Of a stretch of DNA of 64,000 nucleotides, positions 19,462 to 31,546 are shown piece by piece. Source of the stretch: Xanthomonas sp. CFBP 8443 (GTDB lineage: Bacteria > Pseudomonadota > Gammaproteobacteria > Xanthomonadales > Xanthomonadaceae); NCBI RefSeq assembly GCF_025666195.1, contig NZ_CP102592.1, positions 4,588,001 to 4,652,000 of the forward strand, in the 5' to 3' direction. Both the position numbers and the translations under genes were made by a program. Position 1 is the stretch's first letter, and every line of letters starts with the position of its first letter. Below the pieces are notes generated by a model. The model did not search any database. It saw only the letters and a program-made list of their open reading frames with translations, and had not been told where the DNA came from.

Positions 19462-20118
19462 TCAGGTCAATCGGCGGCGGCGCTCCAGTTCGGCGTCGGT
19501 CGGCTGCTCGAATTCGAACGAACCGGTGACGATGTCGCCGGCGCGGACGTACCGGTTGACGACGACGCCGGACGCGGACGCCGTCGACGCGAGCAGCTGG
19601 AAGGCGCCGTGGAAGGCACCGCCGAACAGCCGCTTGCCGGTGCCGAGCACCAGCGGGAAGAACGATACGTTGAGTTCGTCGACCAGGTCGTTGTCGAACA
19701 GCGTCTTCAGGAAGTCGGTCGAGCCCTGGGTCAGCAGGTCCGGGCCGTCCTCGCGCTTCAGCTGGCGGACCGCGGCCACCGCGTCGGGACGCAGCGCGTG
19801 GCTGTTCTGCCAGGTGAGGTCCAGCGCCGGGTTGCGGGTCGCGACGTACTTGTTGATCCGGTCGAACATCGGGCCGATCGGATCGTCCGCGCCGACATAC
19901 GGCCAATGCGCGGCGAAGATGTCGTAGGTCTTGCGCCCGAGCAGCAGGTCGAACGGCTTGGCGAACATCTCGCCCACCGAGCCTTCCAGCGTCGGGTCGA
20001 AATACGGGGCGGCCCAGCCGCCGTGCCTGAAACCGCCGATGGGATCCTCGTCCGGCCCGCCCGGGGCCTGCATGACGCCATCGAGGCTGACGAACGCTCC
20101 CACAATGATCTTTCTCAT
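19462..20118 (-). CDS. Dihydrofolate reductase-fold (RibD C-terminal) family protein
   Basis: 218 residues from the ATG at 20118, preceded by AAGGAGC. The N-terminus MRKIIVGAFVSLDGVMQAPGG, here seen as FVSLDGVMQAPG, and the DLLLGRKTYD and FPLVLGTGKRLFG segments are hallmarks of the YyaP/YwjB-like DHFR-fold group that binds NADPH. The substrates of these stand-alone proteins are unknown; they are not the housekeeping folate enzyme. It has clear space on both sides and is probably a single-gene unit. Confidence 0.85.
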   Translation of the reverse strand: MRKIIVGAFVSLDGVMQAPGGPDEDPIGGFRHGGWAAPYFDPTLEGSVGEMFAKPFDLLLGRKTYDIFAAHWPYVGADDPIGPMFDRINKYVATRNPALDLTWQNSHALRPDAVAAVRQLKREDGPDLLTQGSTDFLKTLFDNDLVDELNVSFFPLVLGTGKRLFGGAFHGAFQLLASTASASGVVVNRYVRAGDIVTGSFEFEQPTDAELERRRRLT

Positions 20119-20288
20119 CCCGCGCTCCTTCGGTGCGTGGCCACGCTCGGCCAACGTTACCCAATCACGACGTCCCAGGACGCCGCGTCTCGACAAGCAC
20201 GCACGATGTTTTTTCGGGATTGCGGCGCTCGGCGCGCCGTCGCCAGCGGGGACAGGCCGGCGGCCCGTCCCCGTGGCACGCGTCCGCG

Positions 20289-23057
<2,769 letters not shown>

Positions 23058-23089
23058 ATAAAAAAGGGCGCAGCCTCGCGGCTGCGCCC
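23058..23089 (-). terminator. Intrinsic terminator after lipoprotein gene
   Basis: A perfect 10-bp stem GGGCGCAGCC/GGCTGCGCCC with a TCGC loop, preceded on the plus strand by A6, so on the minus strand it is followed by U6. It ends the 23165-23695 lipoprotein transcript. Confidence 0.9.
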
Positions 23090-23164
23090 AGCGTGCCGCG
23101 CCGGCCGGGAGAGAGTCGGCAGGCGCGATCCGTGACCGTGTGACTTAGCGATGCACGGTGCGCA

Positions 23165-23695
23165 TCACTTGACTTCGAATTCCTGCGGCGTGCCGGCCGG
23201 CTGGCCGTTCACGGTGACTTCGGCCTTGTACTTGCCGGCCGGCCAGCCGTTGCCGTTGGTGAATTCGAAATTGGTGGTTTCCGCGCCGGCGGTGGTCAGC
23301 GTTTCGTTGTGTTCGCCGGCGGTCTGGCCGTCCTGGAACAACAGCCGGGCGCCGACGCTGGTGTTGGTGGAAGACCCTTCGGTCTTCACCGAGACGATGA
23401 TCTTGTCCTTGCTGCCCAGCGTGGTCAGCGGCGCGACGGCCTTGTCGGCGCCGGCGGTGTTGCCCACGGTCACCGCGGACACGGTCACCGTTCCGGCGTT
23501 CGCCGCGGCGGGCGCGGTCTGCTCGGGGGTCTTGGCGACGTCGGACGGGCCCGGCATCTCCTCGGTCGGCGCGGAGGAAGTGGGATCCTGCGATACGTTC
23601 TGGTCTTGATCCTGTTTCTTGCAACCGGCCAGGGCCAGCGTGCCGACCAGGGCCAGCAGCAGCGGCGACGTCAACGTCTTCGAATGGATCTTCAT
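23165..23695 (-). CDS. Putative lipoprotein, exported
   Basis: 176 residues from the ATG at 23695. A type II signal sequence ends in LALAGC (lipidated Cys near residue 25). After a Ser/Thr/Pro-rich linker the C-terminal ~110 residues form a compact beta-rich domain with repeats such as GSKDKIIVSVKTEG and WPAGKYKAEVTVNGQ that resembles an immunoglobulin-like fold. It is just downstream of a LysM protein on the same strand (58-bp gap), so both may act at the cell envelope. No specific function recognised. Confidence 0.75.
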   Translation of the reverse strand: MKIHSKTLTSPLLLALVGTLALAGCKKQDQDQNVSQDPTSSAPTEEMPGPSDVAKTPEQTAPAAANAGTVTVSAVTVGNTAGADKAVAPLTTLGSKDKIIVSVKTEGSSTNTSVGARLLFQDGQTAGEHNETLTTAGAETTNFEFTNGNGWPAGKYKAEVTVNGQPAGTPQEFEVK

Positions 23696-23753
23696 GTAGG
23701 TGGCGCTCCTTGATGGAATGACTGGAAGGCGAATGCGTTTGGCCATGCCCACG

Positions 23754-24047
23754 CTAGGCGCGCGGCGGCAGCTTGAGGGTCTGGCCCGGATAGATCTTGT
23801 CCGGGTCGTCGAGCACGTCGCGGTTGGCTTCGAAGATGCGGGTCCAGGCGTTGCCGTCGCCGTAGTGCAGCTTGGCGATCTTGGACAACGAGTCGCCCGG
23901 CTTGACCACGTAGACCTGCTGCACCTGTTCGGCGGTGGTGTCCACGTGCGACTGCACCGCGGAGAAATCCGCCTTCGGCGTGACCTCCGCGGTAGTGTCC
24001 ACCTTGGCGGTGACTGCCGAGAAATCGGCGCGCTTGTCGCTGTTCAT
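23754..24047 (-). CDS. LysM-domain protein
   Basis: 97 residues from the ATG at 24047. The N-terminal half has a short degenerate repeat (KADFSAVQSHVDTTAE preceded by RADFSAVTAKVDTTAE). The C-terminal half is one LysM domain (VYVVKPGDSLSKIAKLHYGD to YPGQTLKLP), which binds N-acetylglucosamine-containing glycans such as peptidoglycan. There is no signal peptide, as in the BON/LysM YgaU-like cytoplasmic proteins, though here the BON domain is absent. Confidence 0.85.
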   Translation of the reverse strand: MNSDKRADFSAVTAKVDTTAEVTPKADFSAVQSHVDTTAEQVQQVYVVKPGDSLSKIAKLHYGDGNAWTRIFEANRDVLDDPDKIYPGQTLKLPPRA

Positions 24048-24158
24048 CGCGTGTGGCTCCGTGCATGTGCGTGGATGGGATGCGGCCACGGTTGCACAGG
24101 ATTTGTTAAAAGCGGATCGCGCAGCCGTGAATGGCGCCGGCGCTATTCAGCCTGCGCG

Positions 24159-24977
24159 CTACTGGCGCGGATCGCGGTGGAAGGCGATCGGCTCGGCCAC
24201 GTCGAGCGTGGCGCGCCAGGGATTGATGTCCAGGCCGCCGCGGCGGGTGTAGCGCGCCTCGACCTGCAGCGACTGCGGGCGGCAGCGGGTCATCAGGTCG
24301 TGGAAGATCTGCTCCACGCACTGCTCGTGGAAGCCGGCATGCTCGCGGAAGCTGATCAGGTAGCGCAGCAGGCCTTCGCGGTCGATGCGGCCGCCGCGAT
24401 AGCGCACGCTCAGCGTGGCCCAGTCCGGTTGCCCGGTGACCGGGCAATTGGACTTGAGCAGCTCGCTGCTGAGCGTCTCCTCGACGATGTCGTCGGCCGC
24501 GGCGAGCAGGTACTGCGGACGTGGCGGACCGTAGCAGTCGATGGCGATGTCCAACACATCCAGCGACTCGCCGTCGCCCAGCGGGTCCACCGGCGGCAGC
24601 CCGAACTCCATGGTCACGTCGGCGCCGGCGCGCGCCGACAGGTCGGTGACGATGCAGGCGCGCACCGCTTCGGCGCTGTTGAAGCGCATCGCGTTGAGCG
24701 AGTTGAGGTAGAGCTTGAGCGACTTGGATTCGATCAGCTGCGGCGAGGTGCATGGCACCTGCAAGGTGGCGGTGGCCACGCAGGGCTTGCCGTGCGCGTC
24801 CAGCCAGCCCAGTTCGTAGGCATGCCAGCGGTCGAGGCCGTAGAACGGCAGCGGCGCGGCGTCCAGGCCGATCTCGGCGCGGCCGCCGGCGCGGGGGATC
24901 GGGAACAGCAGCGCGGGATCGTACTGCGAGGGATACGCGACCTCGCGGCCGAGACTGGAATCCTGGGGGGTGTTCAT
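24159..24977 (-). CDS. queF: NADPH-dependent 7-cyano-7-deazaguanine (preQ0) reductase
   Basis: 272 residues, the long two-domain form found in E. coli. The catalytic cysteine lies in [13 protein letters not shown] (residue ~190), followed by [17 protein letters not shown], which carries the QueF signature glutamate and histidine. The first half contains the substrate-binding [13 protein letters not shown] motif, where Glu selects the 7-deazaguanine. It reduces preQ0 to preQ1 in queuosine synthesis for tRNA wobble positions. ATG at 24977; the frame upstream runs into a repeat region. Confidence 0.96.
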   Translation of the reverse strand: MNTPQDSSLGREVAYPSQYDPALLFPIPRAGGRAEIGLDAAPLPFYGLDRWHAYELGWLDAHGKPCVATATLQVPCTSPQLIESKSLKLYLNSLNAMRFNSAEAVRACIVTDLSARAGADVTMEFGLPPVDPLGDGESLDVLDIAIDCYGPPRPQYLLAAADDIVEETLSSELLKSNCPVTGQPDWATLSVRYRGGRIDREGLLRYLISFREHAGFHEQCVEQIFHDLMTRCRPQSLQVEARYTRRGGLDINPWRATLDVAEPIAFHRDPRQ

Positions 24978-25030
24978 GCCCGTCAGTCTAGCGGGGGCGG
25001 TCTGGCTGGAAGGTGTATGGAGGGCCGAGA

Positions 25031-25179
25031 TTGGGGAATCGGGATTCGGGATTGGTAAAAGCGCACCGCGCGAGCTGCGGCTTGGCCAATCCATCCAGAT
25101 CCAGAAATGCGAGGGCGTGCGGCGCTATCTCCGCACCTGGCAACCGCGTTGACGAATCCCCAATCCCGACTCCCGAATC
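25031..25179. repeat. Inverted pair of GGGATTCGGG-type intergenic repeats
   Basis: Left arm 25031-25055 (TTGGGGAATCGGGATTCGGG core) and right arm 25153-25179 (its approximate reverse complement) flank ~100 bp between queF and the amidohydrolase gene. The right arm runs into the amidohydrolase stop codon at 25178. The left arm is followed by AAAAGCGC, as is the element between the two RND pump genes. Confidence 0.65.
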
Positions 25180-26488
25180 ACCGCTTCATCCCCAGATAGT
25201 CCAGGGACACCTGCAGCAGCGCGCGCAGGCCCACGTCCAGCGCCGATTCGTCGAGCAGGAACTGCGGCGAGTGGTTGCTCGGCGCGGTCGCCGGATCGAT
25301 GCCGGGGCCGGTGGCGCCGACGAAGAAGAACATCGACGGCACCTGCTGCGAGTAGAACGAGAAATCTTCCGCGCCCATCTGCAGCGGCGGTTCGTAGACG
25401 TTGCCGGCGCCGACCACCGCCTGCAGGCTGGGCAGCATCTTCGCGGTCAGCGCCGGATCGTTGACCGTGGCCGGGTTGCCGTCCTGGTCGGGCACGTGCG
25501 CCTCGGCCTTGGCCCCGTGCGCGGCGGCGGTGTGCTCGGCGACGGTCTTCAGGTCGGCGAAGATCTGCTGGCGCATGCCCTCGTCGAAGGTACGGATGGT
25601 GCCGACCATCTCCACCTCGTCGGGAATGATGTTGTAGCGGATGCCGCCCTTGATCGCGCCGAAGCTGACCACCGCCGGCTGCCGGGAAATGTTGGCGCGG
25701 CGGCTGACCACGGTCTGCGCCGCGCCGATCAGGTCGGCGCTGGCGACGATCGGGTCGATCCCGTTCCACGGCGCCGAGCCATGGGTCTGGCGGCCGATCA
25801 CCTTGATGCTGAAGCGGTCCGAGGCGGCCATCAGCGGGCCGCCGCGCACCGCGATCTTGCCCGCCTGCACGCTGGAGAACACGTGCAGGCCGAACATCGC
25901 GTCGGGCTTGAAGTCGCGGAACAGGCCTTCCTTGAGCATCAGCGAGGCACCGCCCTCTTCGTTGCCCGGCGCGCCTTCCTCGGAGGGCTGGAACACCAGC
26001 ATCACCTCGCCCGGCAGCTGCGCGCGCATCGCCACCAGCGCCTCGGCCACGCCCAGCAGGATGCTGGTGTGGGCGTCGTGGCCGCAGGCGTGCATGACCC
26101 CGACGGTCTCGCCGCGGTACTCGGCGGTGGCCTTGGAGGCGAACGCCAAGCCGGTCTGCTCGGTCACCGGCAGCGCGTCCATGTCCGCGCGCAGGGCGAC
26201 CTTCGGCCCCGGCAAGCCGCCCTTGATGATCGCCACCACGCCGTGGTGGGCGATGCCGGTCTGCGGCTTCAGGCCCAGCGCGCGCAGCCGCTCGGCGACC
26301 TTGGCCGCGGTGCGCTGTTCGCGGTTGGACAGCTCCGGGTGCTGGTGGAAGTCGCGTCGCCAGTCCACCACCTTGGCCTGCAGCTTGGCGGCGGCGGCCG
26401 CCACTTCCGGGCGTTCGGCGGACTGGGCGCAGGCCAGCGCGGGGACGGCGAGCAGCATCGCGGACAGCAGGCAGGACAGGCGCGGCAT
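25178..26488 (-). CDS. Exported M20-family amidohydrolase (metallopeptidase)
   Basis: 436 residues with a Sec signal peptide (LLSAMLLAVPALACA, cut near residue 21). The metal-binding site reads HACGHDAHT with the downstream PSEEGAPGNEEGG glutamates, and a dimerisation domain lies between. This is the N-acyl-amino-acid amidohydrolase/carboxypeptidase group (hippurate hydrolase, HipO, AbgA-like). The export signal indicates periplasmic action on acylated amino acids or peptides; substrate not predictable. It is divergent from the efflux operon at 26776. Confidence 0.9.
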   Translation of the reverse strand: MPRLSCLLSAMLLAVPALACAQSAERPEVAAAAAKLQAKVVDWRRDFHQHPELSNREQRTAAKVAERLRALGLKPQTGIAHHGVVAIIKGGLPGPKVALRADMDALPVTEQTGLAFASKATAEYRGETVGVMHACGHDAHTSILLGVAEALVAMRAQLPGEVMLVFQPSEEGAPGNEEGGASLMLKEGLFRDFKPDAMFGLHVFSSVQAGKIAVRGGPLMAASDRFSIKVIGRQTHGSAPWNGIDPIVASADLIGAAQTVVSRRANISRQPAVVSFGAIKGGIRYNIIPDEVEMVGTIRTFDEGMRQQIFADLKTVAEHTAAAHGAKAEAHVPDQDGNPATVNDPALTAKMLPSLQAVVGAGNVYEPPLQMGAEDFSFYSQQVPSMFFFVGATGPGIDPATAPSNHSPQFLLDESALDVGLRALLQVSLDYLGMKR

Positions 26489-26775
26489 GGACGATCTCCG
26501 GTGGGTTGGTCGCAGGGCGTTCAGTCAATGTATTGCATTGGCGGCGGACATACACCGGCCGGCGCCCGGCCGCGGCGGAAAAACCCCTTAGAAATCCGTG
26601 TCAACCGAGACCGCGCCGGTGCGTTGCCGTTGCCAGTACCCGTTGCCGCCGACGGGCGCGCCCATCCCTTCAGTCATGGTCCAATCGCGGTGCGCCAGCG
26701 ATATGCTGCACCGCTCGTCGCACCAGCCACTGCGGGAGGGTCCCCCACCCCGCCTCGCCACAGGAGTTCCCCCGG

Positions 26776-28023
26776 ATGTCGCGTTTCTGGAAGATTGCGC
26801 TGCTGATCGTCGCAGCGGTGCTCGTCGTGGGCGTGGGCGCGCATTTCCTGCGCGGCGGCACTGGCCAGGGTGAGGGCCGGGGCGGGGCGGGCATGGCCGG
26901 CGATGGCGACGACGCCGCGCCGGTCCCGGTCACCGTGGTCGCCGCCAGCAGCCAGGCGGTGCCGATCTACGCCACCGCCAACGGCACGGTGACCGCGCTC
27001 AACACGGTCACCATCAACCCGCAGGTCGGCGGCCAGCTGATGAGCCTGAACTTCCGCGAGGGCCAGGAAGTGAAGAAGGGCGACCTGCTGGCGCAGATCG
27101 ACCCGCGCTCGCTGCAGGCCAGCTACGACCAGGCCGCGGCGAGCAAGCGCCAGAACCAGGCGCTGCTGGCGACCGCCCGCTCCACCTTCCAGCGCTCCGA
27201 TTCGCCGGCCTACCGCCAGTACGTGGCCAAGACCGACCTGGACACGCAGCGCAACCAGGTGGCGCAGTACGAGGCGGCGGTGTCCGCCAACGACGCGGCG
27301 ATGCGCGCGGCGCAGGTGCAGCTGCAGTACACCCGCATCCTGTCCCCGATCGACGGCATCACCGGCCTGCGCGGCGTGGACGTGGGCAACATCGTCAGCA
27401 CCAGCAGCAGCATCGTCACCATCACCCAGATCCATCCGATCTACGTGGTGTTCAACCTGGCCGAACGCGAGCTGCAGGGCCTGCGCGAGGCGCAGGCGGC
27501 CGGACCGTTGACGGTGGCGGCGCTGGACCGCACCGACGCGCACGTGATCGCCGGCGACGGCCGCGTCGACGTGGTCGACAACCAGATCAGCAGCGACACC
27601 GGCACCTTCAAGGTCCGCGCCGAGTTCCCCAATGGCGACAACGCGCTGTGGCCGGGCCAGTTCGTCAACGTGCGGCTGACCCTGCGCACGCTGGCCAACG
27701 GCGTGGTGGTGCCGACCCAGGCGGTGCAGCGCGGCCCGGACGGCGACTATGTGTACGTGGTGCAGGGCGACAACACGGTCAAGATGCAGACGGTCAAGCA
27801 GGGCGTGGAAGTGGGCGACAGCCAGGTGCAACTGGTGCAGGGCCTGAAGGCCGGCGAGCGGGTGGTCACCGAAGGCCAGTTCCGGCTCAAGCCGGGCGCC
27901 AAGGTCACCGCGCTGAAGCCGGGCCAGGCGCCGCCGCAGCCGACCGAGGCCGAGCTGAAGGCGGCCGAACACAAGCAGCAGCGCAAGGACGGCGGCGGCC
28001 GTCGCGGCGGCGGACCGCGCTGA
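26776..28023 (+). CDS. mdtA: RND efflux periplasmic adaptor, MdtA/AcrA-like
   Basis: 415 residues from an ATG 9 nt after CAGGAG (26761). The N-terminal membrane anchor (IALLIVAAVLVVGVGAHFL) is followed by the lipoyl/barrel-sandwich motif VNPQVGGQLMSLNFREGQEVKKGDLLAQID (seen as NFREGQEVKKGDLLAQID), a helical hairpin (residues ~105-160) and a beta-barrel with GIRG-like DVGNIVS. It bridges the inner-membrane pump to an outer-membrane channel. First gene of an adaptor-pump-pump operon as in mdtABC/muxABC; no outer-membrane factor is encoded in the window. Confidence 0.88.
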   Translation: MSRFWKIALLIVAAVLVVGVGAHFLRGGTGQGEGRGGAGMAGDGDDAAPVPVTVVAASSQAVPIYATANGTVTALNTVTINPQVGGQLMSLNFREGQEVKKGDLLAQIDPRSLQASYDQAAASKRQNQALLATARSTFQRSDSPAYRQYVAKTDLDTQRNQVAQYEAAVSANDAAMRAAQVQLQYTRILSPIDGITGLRGVDVGNIVSTSSSIVTITQIHPIYVVFNLAERELQGLREAQAAGPLTVAALDRTDAHVIAGDGRVDVVDNQISSDTGTFKVRAEFPNGDNALWPGQFVNVRLTLRTLANGVVVPTQAVQRGPDGDYVYVVQGDNTVKMQTVKQGVEVGDSQVQLVQGLKAGERVVTEGQFRLKPGAKVTALKPGQAPPQPTEAELKAAEHKQQRKDGGGRRGGGPR

Positions 28024-28164
28024 GCCACGGCGCGGGGCCTGGCGCCCCGCGTCCGCTTGCGCGCACGCACGCCGCGCGGCTGCACCGCCGCCGCAGGCAG
28101 CGCGCGCCGCGCACCCGCCGCAGATCGACCCGCTCCCTCCCGACTTCCGAGCAAGGACACCCCC

Positions 28165-31100
28165 GTGGGCTTTTCGACGATCTTCATCCGCCGCCCGATC
28201 GCCACCACCTTGCTGATGGCCGGTGTGCTGCTGCTCGGCATCCTCGGCTACCGGCAGCTGCCGGTGTCGGCGCTGCCGGAGATCGACGCGCCCAGCCTGG
28301 TGGTGACCACCCAGTATCCCGGCGCCAACGCCAGCACCATGGCCTCGCTGGTGACCACGCCGCTGGAACGGCAGCTGGGGCAGATTTCCGGCCTGCAGAT
28401 GATGACCTCCGACTCGTCGGCGGGCCTGTCCACGATCATCCTGCAGTTCGCGATGGACCGCGACATCGACATCGCCGCGCAGGACGTGCAGGCGGCGATC
28501 CGCCAATCCACCCTGCCCTCGTCGCTGCCCTACCAGCCGGTCTACAACCGGGTGAACCCGGCCGATGCGGCGATCCTGACCCTCAAGCTCAGTTCCGACA
28601 CGCTGCCGCTGCGCGAGGTCAACAACTACGCCGACTCGATCCTGGCGCAGCGCCTGTCGCAGGTGCCGGGCGTGGGCCTGGTGTCGATCGCCGGCAACGT
28701 GCGCCCGGCGGTGCGCATCCAAGTCAACCCGGCGCAGCTGTCGAACATGGGCCTGACCATGGAGGCGCTGCGCAGCGCGCTGACCGAGACCAACGTCAAC
28801 GCGCCGAAGGGCTCGCTCAACGGCAAGACCCAGTCCTACAGCATCGGCACCAACGACCAGCTGTCCAGCGCCGCCGACTACCGCGACACCATCATCAGCT
28901 ACACGAACGGCGCGCCGGTGCGGCTGTCGGACGTGGCGCAGGTGGTGGACGGGGTGGAGAACGACCAGCTCGCCGCCTGGGCCGACGGCAAGCCGGCGGT
29001 GCTGCTGGAAGTGCGCCGCCAGCCCGGCGCCAACATCGTGCAGACGGTGGAGCAGATCCGCGCGATCCTGCCGCAGCTGCAGGCGGTGCTGCCCAGCGGC
29101 GTGCACCTGGACGTGTTCTCCGACCGCACCGAAACCATCCGCGCCTCGGTGCACGAGGTCAAGTTCACCCTGATCCTGACCATCGGCCTGGTGGTGGCGG
29201 TGATCTTCGTGTTCCTGCGCCGGTTGTGGGCCACGATCATCCCGTCGGTGGCGGTGCCGCTGTCGCTGGCCGGCACCTTCGCGGTGATGGCCTTCGCCGG
29301 CATGTCGCTGGACAACCTGTCGCTGATGGCGCTGGTGGTGGCCACCGGCTTCGTGGTCGACGATGCGATCGTGATGATCGAGAACATCGTGCGCTACATC
29401 GAACAGGGCAAGAGCGGACGCGAGGCGGCGGAGATCGGCGCCAAGCAGATCGGCTTCACCGTGCTGTCGCTGACCGTGTCGCTGGTGGCGGTGTTCCTGC
29501 CGCTGCTGCTGATGCCGGGCGTGACCGGGCGCCTGTTCCACGAGTTCGCCTGGGTGCTGTCGATCGCGGTGGTGATCTCGATGCTGGTGTCGCTGACGCT
29601 GACGCCGATGATGTGCGCCTACCTGCTCAAGCCCGACGCGCTGCCCGAAGGCGAGGACGCGCACGAGCGCGCGGCCGCGGCCGGCAAGACCACCGTGTGG
29701 ACGCGCACCGTGGCGCTGTACGAGCGCACCCTGGACTGGGTGCTCGGGCACCAGCCGCTGACCCTGATGATCGCGCTGGCGACGATGGTGCTGACCGTGG
29801 TGCTGTACGTGGTGATCCCCAAGGGCCTGCTGCCCGAGCAGGACACCGGGCTGATCACCGGCGTGGTCCAGGCCGACCAGAACGTGGCCTTCCCGCAGAT
29901 GCAGCAGCGCACCCAGGCGGTGGCCGAGGCGCTGCGCCGCGATCCGGCGGTGACCGGCGTGGCCGCGTTCATCGGCGCCGGCTCGATGAACCCCACCCTC
30001 AACCAGGGCCAGCTGAGCATCGTGCTGAAGACCCGCGGCGACCGCGACAGCCTGGACGAGGTGCTGCCGCGGCTGCAGAAAGCCGTGGCCGGACTGCCGG
30101 GCGTGGCGCTGTACCTGAAGCCGGTGCAGGACGTGACCCTGGACACGCGCGTGGCCGCGACCGAATACCAGTATTCGCTGTCGGACGTGGACAGCGCCGA
30201 GCTGGCGACCCAGGCCGCGCGCCTGACCGAGGCGCTGCGCAAGCGTCCGGAACTGGCCGACGTGGACAACAACCTGGCCAACCAGGGCCGCGCGCTGGAA
30301 CTGACCGTGGACCGGGACAAGGCCAGCGCGCTCGGCGTGCCGATGCAGACCATCGACGACACCTTGTACGACGCCTTCGGCCAGCGCCAGATCTCCACCA
30401 TCTTCACCCAGCTCAACCAGTACCGCGTGGTGCTGGAAGTGGCGCCGCAGTTCCGCACCAGCACCGCACTGCTGCAGCAGCTGGCGGTGGCCAGCAACGG
30501 CAGCGGCGCGCTGACCGCCAGCAACGCCACCAACTTCGGCCAGACCACCTCCAGCAACTCGTCCACCGCCACCGGCATCGGCAACCAGAACACCGGCATC
30601 GCCGTCGGCAGCGGCGGCACCGTGCCGCTGTCCGCGCTGGCCGAGGCCAAGCTCACCACCACACCGCTGGTGGTCAGCCACCAACAGCAGCTGCCGGCGG
30701 TGACGGTGTCGTTCAACCTGGCGCCGGGCTACTCGCTGTCGCAGGCGGTGGCGGCGATCGAAGAGACCAATGCGCAGCTGCAGCTGCCGCCGCAGCTGCA
30801 TGCCGAGTTCATCGGCAAGGCCGCCGAATTCACCGGCAGCCAGACCGACATCGTGTGGCTGCTGCTGGCCTCGGTGGTGCTGATCTACATCGTGCTCGGC
30901 GTGCTCTACGAGAGCTACATCCATCCGCTGACCATCATCTCCACGCTGCCGCCGGCCGGCGTCGGCGCGTTGCTGGCGCTGATGCTGTGCGGGCTGAGCC
31001 TGTCGGTGGACGGCATCGTCGGCATCGTGCTGCTGATCGGCATCGTCAAGAAGAACGCGATCATGATGATCGACTTCGCGATCGACGCGCGCCGCGAAGG

Positions 31101-31386
31101 CGCCAACGCGCACGACGCGATCCGCCGCGCCTGCCTGCTGCGCTTCCGCCCGATCATGATGACCACCGCCGCGGCGATGCTGGGCGCGCTGCCGCTGGCG
31201 CTGGGCGACGGCATCGGCTCGGAACTGAGGCGCCCGCTGGGCATCGCCATCGTCGGCGGCCTGCTGCTGTCGCAGCTGGTCACGCTGTACACCACACCGG
31301 TGATCTACCTGTACATGGAGCGCGCATCGGAGCGGCTGCGGGCGTATCGGGAGCGGCGGGCGGTGGCGGCGGGGCAGCAGGCATGA
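28165..31386 (+). CDS. mdtB: RND multidrug efflux pump, MdtB-like
   Basis: 1073 residues from GTG at 28165 (GCAAGGA upstream). Twelve membrane segments with two large periplasmic loops. The proton-relay aspartates are present in FVVDDAIVMIENI (TM4) and the lysine in GIVKKNAIMMIDF (TM10). The N-terminus FIRRPIATTLLM is family-typical. The second periplasmic loop has a Ser/Thr/Asn/Gly-rich insert near residues 770-815 (SNGSGALTASNATNFG) not usual for MdtB. It forms heterotrimers with the second pump in MdtBC-type systems. Confidence 0.88.
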   Translation: MGFSTIFIRRPIATTLLMAGVLLLGILGYRQLPVSALPEIDAPSLVVTTQYPGANASTMASLVTTPLERQLGQISGLQMMTSDSSAGLSTIILQFAMDRDIDIAAQDVQAAIRQSTLPSSLPYQPVYNRVNPADAAILTLKLSSDTLPLREVNNYADSILAQRLSQVPGVGLVSIAGNVRPAVRIQVNPAQLSNMGLTMEALRSALTETNVNAPKGSLNGKTQSYSIGTNDQLSSAADYRDTIISYTNGAPVRLSDVAQVVDGVENDQLAAWADGKPAVLLEVRRQPGANIVQTVEQIRAILPQLQAVLPSGVHLDVFSDRTETIRASVHEVKFTLILTIGLVVAVIFVFLRRLWATIIPSVAVPLSLAGTFAVMAFAGMSLDNLSLMALVVATGFVVDDAIVMIENIVRYIEQGKSGREAAEIGAKQIGFTVLSLTVSLVAVFLPLLLMPGVTGRLFHEFAWVLSIAVVISMLVSLTLTPMMCAYLLKPDALPEGEDAHERAAAAGKTTVWTRTVALYERTLDWVLGHQPLTLMIALATMVLTVVLYVVIPKGLLPEQDTGLITGVVQADQNVAFPQMQQRTQAVAEALRRDPAVTGVAAFIGAGSMNPTLNQGQLSIVLKTRGDRDSLDEVLPRLQKAVAGLPGVALYLKPVQDVTLDTRVAATEYQYSLSDVDSAELATQAARLTEALRKRPELADVDNNLANQGRALELTVDRDKASALGVPMQTIDDTLYDAFGQRQISTIFTQLNQYRVVLEVAPQFRTSTALLQQLAVASNGSGALTASNATNFGQTTSSNSSTATGIGNQNTGIAVGSGGTVPLSALAEAKLTTTPLVVSHQQQLPAVTVSFNLAPGYSLSQAVAAIEETNAQLQLPPQLHAEFIGKAAEFTGSQTDIVWLLLASVVLIYIVLGVLYESYIHPLTIISTLPPAGVGALLALMLCGLSLSVDGIVGIVLLIGIVKKNAIMMIDFAIDARREGANAHDAIRRACLLRFRPIMMTTAAAMLGALPLALGDGIGSELRRPLGIAIVGGLLLSQLVTLYTTPVIYLYMERASERLRAYRERRAVAAGQQA

Positions 31387-31414
31387 GCATGGTCGTTGTC
31401 GCGGCTGCCGCCAT

Positions 31415-31543
31415 CGGGACCGGGGACCGGGGACCGGGGACCCGGAAAAGCGCGCTATCGCGATCCGAGGCTCTACCGACTTCCGTTCTTCGGGTCCCTG
31501 GTCCCCGGTCCCCGGTCCCGGCAACCCGGTCCCCGGTCCCGAC
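31415..31543. repeat. GGGGACC inverted repeat between the two RND pump genes
   Basis: Left arm 31415-31445 (GGACCGGGGACCGGGGACC) pairs with right arm 31491-31521; a further half-copy is at 31523-31543. In the transcript this would form a ~30-bp GC stem with a 45-nt loop ending just before the mdtC-like ATG at 31547, where no Shine-Dalgarno is visible. Confidence 0.8.
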
Positions 31544-31546
31544 AGA

